Assembly (NCBI GenBank): GCA_020047875.1
Contig: JAIFNE010000067.1
Location: 1-11,289 of the forward strand
Source of the DNA: Hydrogenophaga sp.
Lineage (GTDB): Bacteria > Pseudomonadota > Gammaproteobacteria > Burkholderiales > Burkholderiaceae_C
Length of the DNA stretch: 11,289 bases
Direction of reading: 5' to 3'
A model generated the notes under the pieces. That model saw nothing but the letters and a program-made list of their open reading frames with translations, was not told the DNA's origin and searched no databases. Both the position numbers and the translations under genes were made by a program. Shown one piece after another: positions 1-6,940 of this stretch; within the stretch, counting starts at the first letter, position 1; every line of letters begins with the position of its first letter.

Positions 1-160
1 GCGGGCGCACCACCGCATTGGCCAGCCCCAGCAGCAGGGCGGACACCACCAGCGCCGAGGTGCTGCCGAAGTGCATGCCCTTGAAGAGGTGGCTGGCGAC
101 CCAGAGCGCGGTGGCGGTGATGGCCCAGTGCCACAGAAAGGGCGTGAGGTTGGCGAGCAT
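1..160 (-). CDS. Phage holin family IV / YvlD-type small membrane protein (N-terminus only)
   Basis: The minus strand reads 53 residues from an ATG at 160-158 before the window edge; the C-terminus lies outside. The protein is strongly hydrophobic. One membrane segment covers about residues 8-25 (FLWHWAITATALWVASHLF), a short polar turn (KGMHFGS) follows, and a second segment covers about residues 34-50, ending in GLANAVVRP. This layout, with an N/A-A-x-V/L-R-P motif after the second helix, is typical of the roughly 110-120-residue YvlD/'phage holin superfamily IV' proteins of bacterial chromosomes. They are inner-membrane proteins, mostly of unknown function; the holin name comes from similarity and does not show prophage origin. 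No clear Shine-Dalgarno precedes the start. The next gene, on the same strand, ends 76 bp upstream. The family call is fairly safe, the function is not known. Confidence 0.72.
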   Translation of the reverse strand, partial: MLANLTPFLWHWAITATALWVASHLFKGMHFGSTSALVVSALLLGLANAVVRP

Positions 161-236
161 GGGTGTGTGGGTGGATGCGGTGGTTGGGTGGTGTTTGGGG
201 CGTCAAGGCGGGCATGCCCGGTTGTTGCTCAGCTGC

Positions 237-515
237 TCAGAGCAGCAGCGGCGCCAGCACGGCGTTCACCGCCGCGGCGTCGGGCTCGGAAAACACCGCG
301 TTGTGACCCGCGGTCAAAGGACCCCCGCCGGGCTCCACCTGTCTCGCGGCGTCGTGGCCCACCGCCTTGAACTTCCACCGCGAGCCGATCTGCTTGAGGT
401 TGCCCAGGTGCGCGCCATCGCGCCCGTGCACGCTGAACACGCCCGCATTCACCGGCTGCAGCCGCAGGGGCCCGGCGGCCTCGGGTTCTGCAGGTGGTGT
501 CGGTGCGTGTGTCAT
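237..515 (-). CDS. Conserved hypothetical protein, 92 residues
   Basis: The frame starts at ATG 515-513 and gives a 92-residue soluble protein with no signal peptide or membrane segment. The first 18 residues are Pro/Ala-rich and probably disordered. The rest looks like a small folded domain: VNAGVFSVHGRDGAHLGNLK, then IGSRWKFKAVGHD, a Gly/Pro turn (EPGGGPLT) and a final helix with FSEPDAAAVNAVLA. The pattern 'x-V-x-G-x-H-L-G-N-L-K-x-I-G-x-x-W-K-F-K' recalls short uncharacterised proteins of Comamonadaceae, but this is recognition by eye and no function can be given. It is divergent from the DTW-domain gene, with 131 bp between the two starts and no clear promoter consensus there. A longer overlapping frame on the same strand (229-570) is Arg/Ala-rich and is treated as a shadow. 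A short inverted repeat, GCTGCT-CAG-AGCAGC (232-246), spans the stop codon but has no T-run. Confidence 0.6.
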   Translation of the reverse strand: MTHAPTPPAEPEAAGPLRLQPVNAGVFSVHGRDGAHLGNLKQIGSRWKFKAVGHDAARQVEPGGGPLTAGHNAVFSEPDAAAVNAVLAPLLL

Positions 516-646
516 TGGGCTGTGCGCTTGGCGGTGTGTGGGCTGGTGGTGCGCCCGAGGTCAGAAACAACGCCCTGGGTGCCCTTGTGGACGCGTGTGC
601 TGCCGTACCTGGGCAGCATCGTAACGCGCCGCGCTACATTGACAGC

Positions 647-1528
647 ATGCTTCAAGCCCCCATGCCGCCACCTGTCCCTGCATCTGTTCATGCCGTCACC
701 CGCTTGCGCGCGGCGCGTCTGGCCGCCAGCGCCAAGCCTTTCCTGGCCCGTGGCTCGGGCGGTGGGCGTTGCCCGGGTTGTCGTCTTGTGCTCAGCCATT
801 GCCTGTGTGCGCTGCGCCCGGCGCTGCCCACGCGCGCGGGTGTGTGTTTGATCATGGGCGACATTGAAGCGCTCAAGCCCAGCAACACCGGCTGGCTGGT
901 GGCCGATCTGGTCAGCGATACCTTTGCCTTCGGCTGGTCACGCACCGCCGTTGACCCGGCTTTGCCCGCTTTGCTCGCTGAGCCGCAGTGGCAGCCCTAT
1001 CTGGTGTTTCCCGGCGAGTTTGCTGACGCGGCGCGGGTGGTGACGCGGCTGGAGCCAGCAGCGGGCGACGGCGCCTCGCGCGGAGGGTCAGCCGCCCGGC
1101 GGCCGCTCTTTGTGTTGCTCGACGGCACCTGGGCCGAGGCCCGCAAGATGTTCCGCAAAAGCCCCTACCTCGACCGCTTGCCGGTGCTCAGCCTGCAACC
1201 GGGCACCGCATCGAACTACCGACTGCGCCGCTCGTCCCGATCCGATCATTTTTGTACCGCGGAGGTGGCTGCGCAGTGTCTGGCGCTGGCCGGCGAGCCC
1301 CACGCGGCCGACACGCTCGCCGCTTACCTCGACGTCTTCACCACCCACTACCTCAGCGCCAAGCGCAATCTGCCGCTGGATCGCCAGAGCGAATCCCATC
1401 GGCGGCTGCAGGCGCTGGGCGCGCCTGGCATCCCCGACCATGTCTTGTCGAACCACGAAATGCTGGCCTCGCGCTCCCATTCGCCGAATTTCAAATCTCT
1501 GTCACAAGACACCGATATATTTTCTTGA
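647..1528 (+). CDS. tapT: DTW domain protein, probable tRNA-uridine aminocarboxypropyltransferase
   Basis: The 293-residue product belongs to the DTW family. Its E. coli member TapT (YfiP) transfers the 3-amino-3-carboxypropyl group of S-adenosylmethionine to uridine in tRNA (acp3U47). Visible marks are the cysteine cluster RCPGCRLVLSHCLC (C42, C45, C52, C54), usual for metal binding in this family; the name-giving DGTW motif at residues 159-162, followed by AEARKMFRKSPYLD; and the later R-L-R-R-S-x-R-S-D-H-F-C-T-A-E stretch. A Gly/Ala/Arg-rich insert at about residues 143-153 separates the N-terminal half from the DGTW core, and the last 30 or so residues look family-variable. The start at ATG 647 is chosen because homology begins soon after it; ATG 662 is equally possible and neither has a good ribosome site. 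The frame is open upstream to 494 without conserved content. The stop overlaps the phaC start by one base (TGATG). The gene may simply sit beside the carbon-metabolism genes. The symbol rests on family resemblance. Confidence 0.88.
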   Translation: MLQAPMPPPVPASVHAVTRLRAARLAASAKPFLARGSGGGRCPGCRLVLSHCLCALRPALPTRAGVCLIMGDIEALKPSNTGWLVADLVSDTFAFGWSRTAVDPALPALLAEPQWQPYLVFPGEFADAARVVTRLEPAAGDGASRGGSAARRPLFVLLDGTWAEARKMFRKSPYLDRLPVLSLQPGTASNYRLRRSSRSDHFCTAEVAAQCLALAGEPHAADTLAAYLDVFTTHYLSAKRNLPLDRQSESHRRLQALGAPGIPDHVLSNHEMLASRSHSPNFKSLSQDTDIFS

Positions 1529-3330
1529 TGAGCTACACCAAACAGAATCCCGATCTTCACCAAGCGGCTGCAGGGCTGGACCAGCTTGCCCATGCTGCGC
1601 TGGCCCGTATCAGCGTCGGATTATCCCCCGTGTCCCTGGCTCGAGCGTGGAACGACTGGTTGCTCAACTTGGTCGTATCACCGGGCACTCAAGCCCGGCT
1701 GGGTATCGAGGCGCAGAACCTGGGTCTTTCATGGCTGACTGAGTCGTTGCTCGGTGCTGCACCCTGGTTGCAGCCAATGACCTTGGATGGTGATGGTCCG
1801 GGAACAACAGCCAACGCGCCCCTCGAAGCCGAGTCTCCAAGAGACCCGCGCTTCGGCGACGCAACGTGGAACCAGTGGCCCTGGAGTGCCCTGGCATCGG
1901 CCAATGTGGCGTGGGAACAATGGGCACAGAGCGCTGCCGAGCTTCGCGGTATGGAGCCGCATTCGCGCGAGCAGCTGCAGTTCTTCGCCAGGCAATGGTT
2001 GGACATGCTCTCACCCAGCAACGCTCTCCTTTCCAACCCTCAGGCATTGCACAAGGCCATCGACACCCGCGGACAAAGCCTGGTGGCGGGCATGGGGCAT
2101 GCCATGGACGAATGGCGTCAACGCCACGGGCTGAAGCCGCGTCATGTTGAGGCCGAGGTGTTGGCACCCGGACACGGTCTGGCCATGACCCCTGGGCAGG
2201 TGGTCCTGCGCAACGACCTGATCGAACTGATTCAGTACCAGGCGGTGACCGACCAAGTGCATGCGGAGCCGGTGCTGATCGTTCCGTCCTGCATCATGAA
2301 GTACTACATCCTGGACCTCGCTAGCCACAATTCGATGGTCCGCTGGCTGGTCGGGCAGGGGCATACCGTGTACATCGTGTCCTGGCGCAATCCAGATGAA
2401 GGCGATGCGCTGCTGACGCTGGATGACTATGTGCGTCTCGGCGTGCTGGAAGCGTTGGCGTATGTGCATGCCACGGCGCAGCGGCCGGTGCACCTGGCTG
2501 GTTACTGCCTGGGGGGCACATTCACCTCCATTGCGGCCGCGGCGCTTGCACAGCAACCGGAATCGGAGAGTCAGCCAGCACGCCTGGCCAGTCTGACGTT
2601 GATGGCTGCCGAGACAGACTTTTCCGAACCCGGCGAGATGGGCGTGATGATCGACACAGCTCAGGTTGAAATGCTCGAGGACATGATGACGGAGCAGGGA
2701 TTCCTGAGTGGTCGGCAGATGGCTGGATCGTTCCAGTTTCTGCATTCCCGGGAACTGGTGTGGTCGCAGCGAACCCGCTCGATGCTGTTGGGGGAGCCGC
2801 CCTACACCAACGACCTGATGGCATGGAATGCCGATGTGACGCGCCTGCCGGCGGTGATGCACAGCCAGTATCTGCGCCACATGTACTTGGGCAACGATCT
2901 GGCAGAAGGGCGCTACACGTTTGAAGGCGAGGCGGTCTCGTTACATGACATCTCCGTACCCGTGTTCGCTGTGGGTACGGTCAAGGACCATGTGTCTCCC
3001 TGGCGCTCTGTGTTCAAACTTCACCAGTTGGTCGCCTCCGATGTGACCTTTGTTCTGACCAACGGTGGCCACAATGCCGGCATCGTCTCCGAGCCCGGCC
3101 ATGCTGGAAGGCACTACCAGATGCAGACCACAGCCCGGGCGGACAAGCGACGCACCCCGGACGAATGGGCGGCCACAGCCGCACACCGCCAGGGCAGCTG
3201 GTGGGAGGCCTGGAGCGGGTGGATGCAGGAACACGGCGCCGGCGAGAGGGTTGGCGCGCGCCAGCCGCCCGTCGATCCTGCCCTGGGGGCCGCGCCCGGT
3301 CACTACGTCACAGTTCGGTATGGCGATTGA
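1528..3330 (+). CDS. phaC: Poly(3-hydroxyalkanoate) synthase, class I-like
   Basis: The 600-residue product has class I PHA synthase length and layout: a variable N-terminal region with LSPVSLARAWNDWLLNL (32-48), then an alpha/beta-hydrolase domain. These enzymes polymerise (R)-3-hydroxyacyl-CoA at the surface of polyester granules and release CoA. The lipase-like box is G-Y-C-L-G with nucleophile C327. The other triad residues fit D487 (VGTVKDHVS) and H515 (TNGGHNAGI). The known triad of Cupriavidus necator PhaC is C319/D480/H508, so the spacing agrees closely. The conserved segment before the box reads VPSCIMKYYILDL, where classical enzymes usually have P-P-x-I-N-K-F/Y-Y-I-L-D-L, so this may be a paralogue with altered substrate use or reversed (thiolytic) action. 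The start at ATG 1528 is set by the TGATG junction and the N-terminal homology; no Shine-Dalgarno is visible. The ackA-like gene overlaps its 3' end by 11 bp, which points to one transcript. Confidence 0.9.
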   Translation: MSYTKQNPDLHQAAAGLDQLAHAALARISVGLSPVSLARAWNDWLLNLVVSPGTQARLGIEAQNLGLSWLTESLLGAAPWLQPMTLDGDGPGTTANAPLEAESPRDPRFGDATWNQWPWSALASANVAWEQWAQSAAELRGMEPHSREQLQFFARQWLDMLSPSNALLSNPQALHKAIDTRGQSLVAGMGHAMDEWRQRHGLKPRHVEAEVLAPGHGLAMTPGQVVLRNDLIELIQYQAVTDQVHAEPVLIVPSCIMKYYILDLASHNSMVRWLVGQGHTVYIVSWRNPDEGDALLTLDDYVRLGVLEALAYVHATAQRPVHLAGYCLGGTFTSIAAAALAQQPESESQPARLASLTLMAAETDFSEPGEMGVMIDTAQVEMLEDMMTEQGFLSGRQMAGSFQFLHSRELVWSQRTRSMLLGEPPYTNDLMAWNADVTRLPAVMHSQYLRHMYLGNDLAEGRYTFEGEAVSLHDISVPVFAVGTVKDHVSPWRSVFKLHQLVASDVTFVLTNGGHNAGIVSEPGHAGRHYQMQTTARADKRRTPDEWAATAAHRQGSWWEAWSGWMQEHGAGERVGARQPPVDPALGAAPGHYVTVRYGD

Positions 3331-4531
3331 ACCGCGTCCGCCTGCGGTGACCGCCGACCCTTTGCTGCTCACGTTGAACGCGGGGTCTTCGTCACTGAAA
3401 TTTGCGGTCTATGCGGCCACTGATGAACTGGCTTTGCTGTCTGCCGGACAGATCGAAGGTCTTGGCACAGACGCTTTGTTTTCTGTCAGGCCCAGCGAAA
3501 AGGTGGCCACCAGCGGCAACGCCACCAACAAACTGGGGACAGCCGGGCATGTCGAGGCGGTGGGCGCGATCCTGCGCTGGCTGGAGCTGGCCCACGTGGG
3601 CGCACGGGTGGTGGCCGTGAGCCACCGCGTGGTGCATGGTGGTCCCGACCACGTTGTCCCGGCGCTGATCGACGATGCGCTGATGTCAGCGCTGGATCGT
3701 CTTGTGCCGCTTGCTCCCCTGCACCAGCCTCACAACCTCGCAGGTATTCGGGCAGCACAGATGGCTTTTCCCAGCGCGACCCAGATTGCCTGCTTCGACA
3801 CCTCCTTCCACCGCAGCCATCCCTTTGTGGCCGATACGTTCGCGTTGCCGCGCAGCTACTACGACGAGGGCATCCGGCGCTACGGATTCCACGGCCTGTC
3901 TTATGAGTTCATTGCGCGGCGCTTGCGCAGCTTCATGCCGGTGCTGGCACAGGGTCGCGTGATCGTGGCTCACCTGGGTAATGGGGCATCGATGTGTGCG
4001 ATGCGAGACGGCCGATCGGTGGCCTCCACCATGGGTTTCACCGCGCTCGATGGTCTTCCCATGGGCACGCGCTGTGGCCAGCTGGACCCCGGCGTACTGC
4101 TGTACCTGATGGTGGAAAAAGGCATGAGCGCGGCGGCCATCGGCGATTTGCTCTACCGGCACGCGGGGCTCAAGGGCATCTCGGGGCTCTCGCACGATGT
4201 GCGCGACTTGCAGGACTCGGACAGCCCCGCAGCCCGGGATGCGCTGGCCTACTTTGCGGACCGCGGCAGACGCGAGATGGGCGGCCTGGCGGCCTGCCTC
4301 GGGGGACTGGACGCGGTGGTCCTCACCGGCGGCATCGGTGAGAACGCCGCCCAGGTGCGCGCCATGATGCTGGCCGACACGCAGTGGATGGGCATCCACA
4401 TCGATGCCGATGCCAACCAGCGCAATGCCACCGTCATCAGCTCACCCGAGTCTCGCGTGCAGGTCCTGGTACTCAAGACTGACGAAGAACGCATGCTCGC
4501 CGAACATGCTGGTGAACTGATGGGCCTGTAA
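3320..4531 (+). CDS. ackA: Acetate/propionate (short-chain acyl) kinase, AckA family
   Basis: The 403-residue product is a full-length ASKHA-fold acyl kinase, which interconverts acyl-phosphate plus ADP with carboxylate plus ATP in the cytoplasm. Family motifs are in order: LTLNAGSSSLKF (N20), SHRVVHGG (R103), PLHQPHNL (H135), CFDTSFH (D160), YGFHG (H191), AHLGNGAS, MGTRCGQLDP (R251), LTGGIGENAA, and KTDEERM near the C-terminus. These match the N7/R91/H123/D148/H180/R241/E384 catalytic set of Methanosarcina thermophila acetate kinase. Two points differ from textbook AckA: the usual T-R-S-G-D is T-R-C-G-Q, and the pocket proline (P232 there) is A242 here. Propionate or butyrate could therefore be substrates, so the symbol names the family only. 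ATG 3320 lies inside the last codons of phaC and gives the usual short lead before the NAGSSS motif; translational coupling is likely. The partner phosphotransacylase is encoded on the opposite strand at 5476-6891. Confidence 0.92.
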   Translation: MAIEPRPPAVTADPLLLTLNAGSSSLKFAVYAATDELALLSAGQIEGLGTDALFSVRPSEKVATSGNATNKLGTAGHVEAVGAILRWLELAHVGARVVAVSHRVVHGGPDHVVPALIDDALMSALDRLVPLAPLHQPHNLAGIRAAQMAFPSATQIACFDTSFHRSHPFVADTFALPRSYYDEGIRRYGFHGLSYEFIARRLRSFMPVLAQGRVIVAHLGNGASMCAMRDGRSVASTMGFTALDGLPMGTRCGQLDPGVLLYLMVEKGMSAAAIGDLLYRHAGLKGISGLSHDVRDLQDSDSPAARDALAYFADRGRREMGGLAACLGGLDAVVLTGGIGENAAQVRAMMLADTQWMGIHIDADANQRNATVISSPESRVQVLVLKTDEERMLAEHAGELMGL

Positions 4532-4586
4532 CGCCGCAGTTCATCCACACCCACCGACGCGCTTTCCCAAACACCAAGGACTTGCC

Positions 4587-5414
4587 ATGTTTATCGATCC
4601 GAGATCCATCGATCCCTTACCCAAGGTCTGGGACGAGAACGCCCGCATCGGCGACATGCTCAAGGGCAAGCGGGGGCTGGTGGTGGGAGTTGCCAATGGC
4701 GACAGCATCGCCTTCGGTTGCGCAGCCAAATTGCGTGCCTTTGGTGCAGACATCGCGCTGACCTATCTCAACGAGAAGAGCCGTACCTATGTGGAGCCGT
4801 TGGCCCGGCAGATCGATGCAACACTGGTGCTGCCACTGGACGTGACGCAGCCGGGCCAGATGCAGGCGGTGTTCGATCAGATCCGGGCCTCCTGGGGCAG
4901 CCTCGACTTCGTCATCCATTCCATTGCGTTTGCACCGAAAGACGACCTGCATGGTCGCATCATCGATTGCTCGCAGGCCGGTTTCCTCCAGGCCATGCAG
5001 GTGTCCTGCCATTCCTTCATCGAGTTGGCGCATCACGCCGAGAGTCTGATGAACCCGGGCGGTGCGCTGATCACCATGAGCTACTACGGCGCCGACAAGG
5101 TGGTGAACAACTACAACATGATGGGACCAGTCAAGGCCGCGTTGCAGTCCGCGGTGCGCTACATGGCCAAGGAACTCGGGGAACGCGACATCCGGGTCTA
5201 CGCCGTGTCGCCCGGTCCGCTGCGCACACGGGCGGCGTCGGGTATTGCGCACTTCGACGAACTGATCGACATGGCGGTGACCCGCACGCCTGGGCACCGC
5301 CTGGTGGACATTGCCGAGGTGGGCCGCGCGGTGGCGTTTCTGGTGGGTGGCGGTGCATCGGGCATGACCGGCGATGTCATCTATGTCGACGCAGGCCTGC
5401 ACAACATGGCTTGA
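4587..5414 (+). CDS. fabI: Enoyl-[acyl-carrier-protein] reductase (NADH), FabI family
   Basis: The 275-residue product is a short-chain dehydrogenase of the FabI type, which reduces trans-2-enoyl thioesters with NADH in the last step of fatty acid elongation. An N-terminal extension of about 25 residues precedes the cofactor-binding strand GKRGLVVGVANGDSIAFG (27-44). The active-site series Y166, Y176 and K183 (MSYYGAD...NNYNMMGPVK) keeps the spacing of E. coli FabI Y146/Y156/K163. SPGPLRTRAASGI and the C-terminal GMTGDVIYVDAG are also typical. An AAGGA Shine-Dalgarno at 4576-4580, six bases before the ATG, fixes the start. The gene follows the kinase gene after 55 bp and is likely co-transcribed with it. 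Its position among PHA and acyl-phosphate genes, away from other fatty acid synthesis genes, suggests a specialised second copy acting on short enoyl thioesters; that is inference. The first residues contain a small repeat (IDPRSIDP) encoded by two copies of ATCGATCC. Confidence 0.92.
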   Translation: MFIDPRSIDPLPKVWDENARIGDMLKGKRGLVVGVANGDSIAFGCAAKLRAFGADIALTYLNEKSRTYVEPLARQIDATLVLPLDVTQPGQMQAVFDQIRASWGSLDFVIHSIAFAPKDDLHGRIIDCSQAGFLQAMQVSCHSFIELAHHAESLMNPGGALITMSYYGADKVVNNYNMMGPVKAALQSAVRYMAKELGERDIRVYAVSPGPLRTRAASGIAHFDELIDMAVTRTPGHRLVDIAEVGRAVAFLVGGGASGMTGDVIYVDAGLHNMA

Positions 5415-5475
5415 AGCGGCAGACACTAGCCACCATCAAGGGCAGCCGCAACAAACATTGCTGGACGTCTGCGCT
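5415..5475. other. Convergent intergenic gap without a clear terminator
   Basis: These 61 bp separate the stop codons of the fabI-like gene (plus) and the hydratase/phosphotransacylase gene (minus). A bidirectional terminator is expected here, but I see no strong GC-rich hairpin with a T-run on either strand. The only pairing is weak: GCAGAC (5419-5424) with GTCTGC (5467-5472), enclosing a loop of about 42 bases. Transcripts may overlap, or termination may be Rho-dependent. Confidence 0.35.
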
Positions 5476-6891
5476 TCAGGATGTCCTGAGCTGTTCCGCT
5501 TTTCGACCCTGATGGGCCACCAGCAAGGCCAGCAGAGCCGATGAGACACGGGCCCTGGGTCCGTCGGCGCGGCTCGTGAGCGCGATCGGCACGCGGGCAC
5601 CCAACACGATGCCCGAGCCTGCGGCGCCAGCCAGGTACTCCAATTGCTTGGCCAGCATGTTGCCGCTCTCCAGGTCGGGCACGACCAATACGTCGGCCTG
5701 TCCGGCGACCTTCGACTCGATCTGTTTGATCAGGGTCGCTTCGGGCGAAATGGCGTTGTCGAATGCCAGCGGTCCGTCCAGCAGTCCCCCGCGAATCTGG
5801 CCGCGGTCGGCCATCTTGCAAAGCGCTGCTGCATCGAGTGTCGAGGGCATGTGGGAGCTCACGTTTTCCAACGCCGCCAACAGGGCGACCCGTGGCAACT
5901 CCACACCCAGCAGGCGGGCAAAGTCGATGGCGTTCTGCACGATGTCCACCTTGTCCTCCAGCGTCGGGCGGATGTTGAGCGCAGCATCGGTGATGATCAA
6001 AGGCTTGCTATACAGCGGCACATCGAAGCGGAACACGTGCGACATACGCCGCCCGGTTCGCAGTTCCTGGCGCGCCAGCACGGCGTGAATCAGTTCATCG
6101 GTGTGCAAACTTCCCTTCATCAGGCTCTGCACCTCGCCGTTCGCGGCCATCGTCGACGCATGCTCGGCGGCAGCATGGCTGTGCGGCTTGTTCACGACCG
6201 TCATGCCGTTCAGGTCAAGGTTGAATTCCTCCGCAATTGCTCGGATGCGCATTTCAGGTCCGATCAACACCGGCTCCAGCAAGCCGTGGGCGGCCGCTTC
6301 CATCGCTCCGCTGAGCGAGCCCTCGTCACAAGGGTGAACCACCGCACAACGCACCGCGGGAATGCCTCTGGCCAGGGCGAGCAGGTCGTTGAACCGGGCC
6401 TCAGGATCGAACACTCGAATCTGCGGCAAGCTGCCACGAGGCATACGGATCTTGTGCGGCGGCGCGAGTACCCGCGCAACCCCCCTGACCACCTGCTCCC
6501 CATTCTGGTTGACTGCTTCACAGGCCAGTTCGACGATCTTCTTCTGCTCGTCCTTGGCAGTGACAGTGGCGCACACGGTCAACGTGTCACCGATCCGAAC
6601 GGGCCGCGAAAAGTGCAGGGCCTGGTCGAGGTAGATGGTGCCCGTGCCGGGAAACTGCGTGCCCAGCAAGGCAGATATCAGCGCGCCGCTCCACATGCCG
6701 TGGGCAATCACGCCGTGGAACAGGGTTTCGTTGGCGTATTCGGCATTCAGGTGCGCCGGGTTGGTGTCGCCGGACACCGCTGCGAAAGCCTGGATGTCCT
6801 GCGGGGTGAGGGTGCGCAGCAACCGGGCGCTCTGGCCGATCTGCAGTTCCTCAAAGGTGTGGTTTTCGACAAAGTCGTTGTTGATGTTCAT
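5476..6891 (-). CDS. Bifunctional enoyl-CoA hydratase / phosphate acyltransferase
   Basis: The 471-residue protein is a two-domain fusion. Residues about 8-145 form a MaoC/PhaJ-type hot-dog hydratase with the hydratase-2 motif VSGDTNPAHLN; D42 and H47 are the expected catalytic pair, and FHGVIAHGMWSGAL follows. Such domains hydrate trans-2-enoyl-CoA to (R)-3-hydroxyacyl-CoA or run the reverse. Residues about 160-465 form a phosphotransacylase (Pta/Ptb, PF01515 type) with ALLAALENVSSHMPSTLDAA, GGLLDGPLAFDNAIS, VVPDLESGNMLAKQLEYLAG and a C-terminal GARVPIALTSRADG. This domain swaps CoA for phosphate on an acyl group and would supply the acyl kinase encoded at 3320-4531. The architecture matches proteins annotated as bifunctional enoyl-CoA hydratase/phosphate acetyltransferase. 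ATG 6891 fits the family N-terminus, although no Shine-Dalgarno is seen; an in-frame TTG lies 42 bases upstream. The gene follows the PPDK-like gene after 49 bp and is probably the last gene of that operon. Whether the acyl group is acetyl or butyryl cannot be read from sequence. Confidence 0.92.
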   Translation of the reverse strand: MNINNDFVENHTFEELQIGQSARLLRTLTPQDIQAFAAVSGDTNPAHLNAEYANETLFHGVIAHGMWSGALISALLGTQFPGTGTIYLDQALHFSRPVRIGDTLTVCATVTAKDEQKKIVELACEAVNQNGEQVVRGVARVLAPPHKIRMPRGSLPQIRVFDPEARFNDLLALARGIPAVRCAVVHPCDEGSLSGAMEAAAHGLLEPVLIGPEMRIRAIAEEFNLDLNGMTVVNKPHSHAAAEHASTMAANGEVQSLMKGSLHTDELIHAVLARQELRTGRRMSHVFRFDVPLYSKPLIITDAALNIRPTLEDKVDIVQNAIDFARLLGVELPRVALLAALENVSSHMPSTLDAAALCKMADRGQIRGGLLDGPLAFDNAISPEATLIKQIESKVAGQADVLVVPDLESGNMLAKQLEYLAGAAGSGIVLGARVPIALTSRADGPRARVSSALLALLVAHQGRKAEQLRTS

Positions 6892-6894
6892 GGC

Positions 6895-6925
6895 GAGGTG
6901 ACTGCGGTGTTGATTAGGAGGTGAC
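6895..6925. repeat. Two 8-bp direct repeats resembling the 16S anti-Shine-Dalgarno, upstream of the hydratase/Pta start
   Basis: GAGGTGAC occurs at 6895-6902 and again at 6918-6925, a 23-bp period. On the minus (coding) strand this reads GTCACCTC twice, in the gap just before ATG 6891. The distal copy extends to TCACCTCCT, which is identical to part of the 3' end of bacterial 16S rRNA. The leader thus carries anti-Shine-Dalgarno-like sequence where a Shine-Dalgarno would be expected. The repeat is certain; any function is speculative. Confidence 0.4.
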
Positions 6926-6940
6926 CGATACAAAGGCGTT

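Noticed and set aside
1..160. The holin-like protein as evidence of a prophage
   Set aside because: YvlD/holin-IV family proteins are common chromosomal membrane proteins, and no other phage gene is visible in the window.
209..246. CGGGCATGCCCG palindrome (209-220) and GCTGCT-CAG-AGCAGC hairpin (232-246) as a terminator for the 92-residue gene
   Set aside because: Neither is followed by a T-run on the relevant strand. The first is a plain self-complementary 12-mer, and GC-rich DNA yields such repeats by chance.
2011..2880. A 289-codon open frame on the minus strand inside phaC
   Set aside because: It is antisense to the phaC catalytic core including the lipase box, and its composition is His/Gln-rich and shadow-like.
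4593..4615. Direct repeat ATCGATCC at the start of fabI as a regulatory repeat
   Set aside because: It lies inside the coding sequence and encodes the peptide repeat IDPRSIDP. Two 8-bp copies are too little to claim a site.
4926..4945. Ala at FabI residue 114, the place of E. coli Gly93, as a sign of triclosan resistance
   Set aside because: Alanine is the natural residue here in triclosan-sensitive FabI such as that of Staphylococcus aureus, so no resistance can be inferred.
5644..6924. A 426-codon open frame on the plus strand opposite the hydratase/phosphotransacylase gene
   Set aside because: The minus strand shows clear MaoC and Pta motifs across the same bases. The plus frame has no family features.
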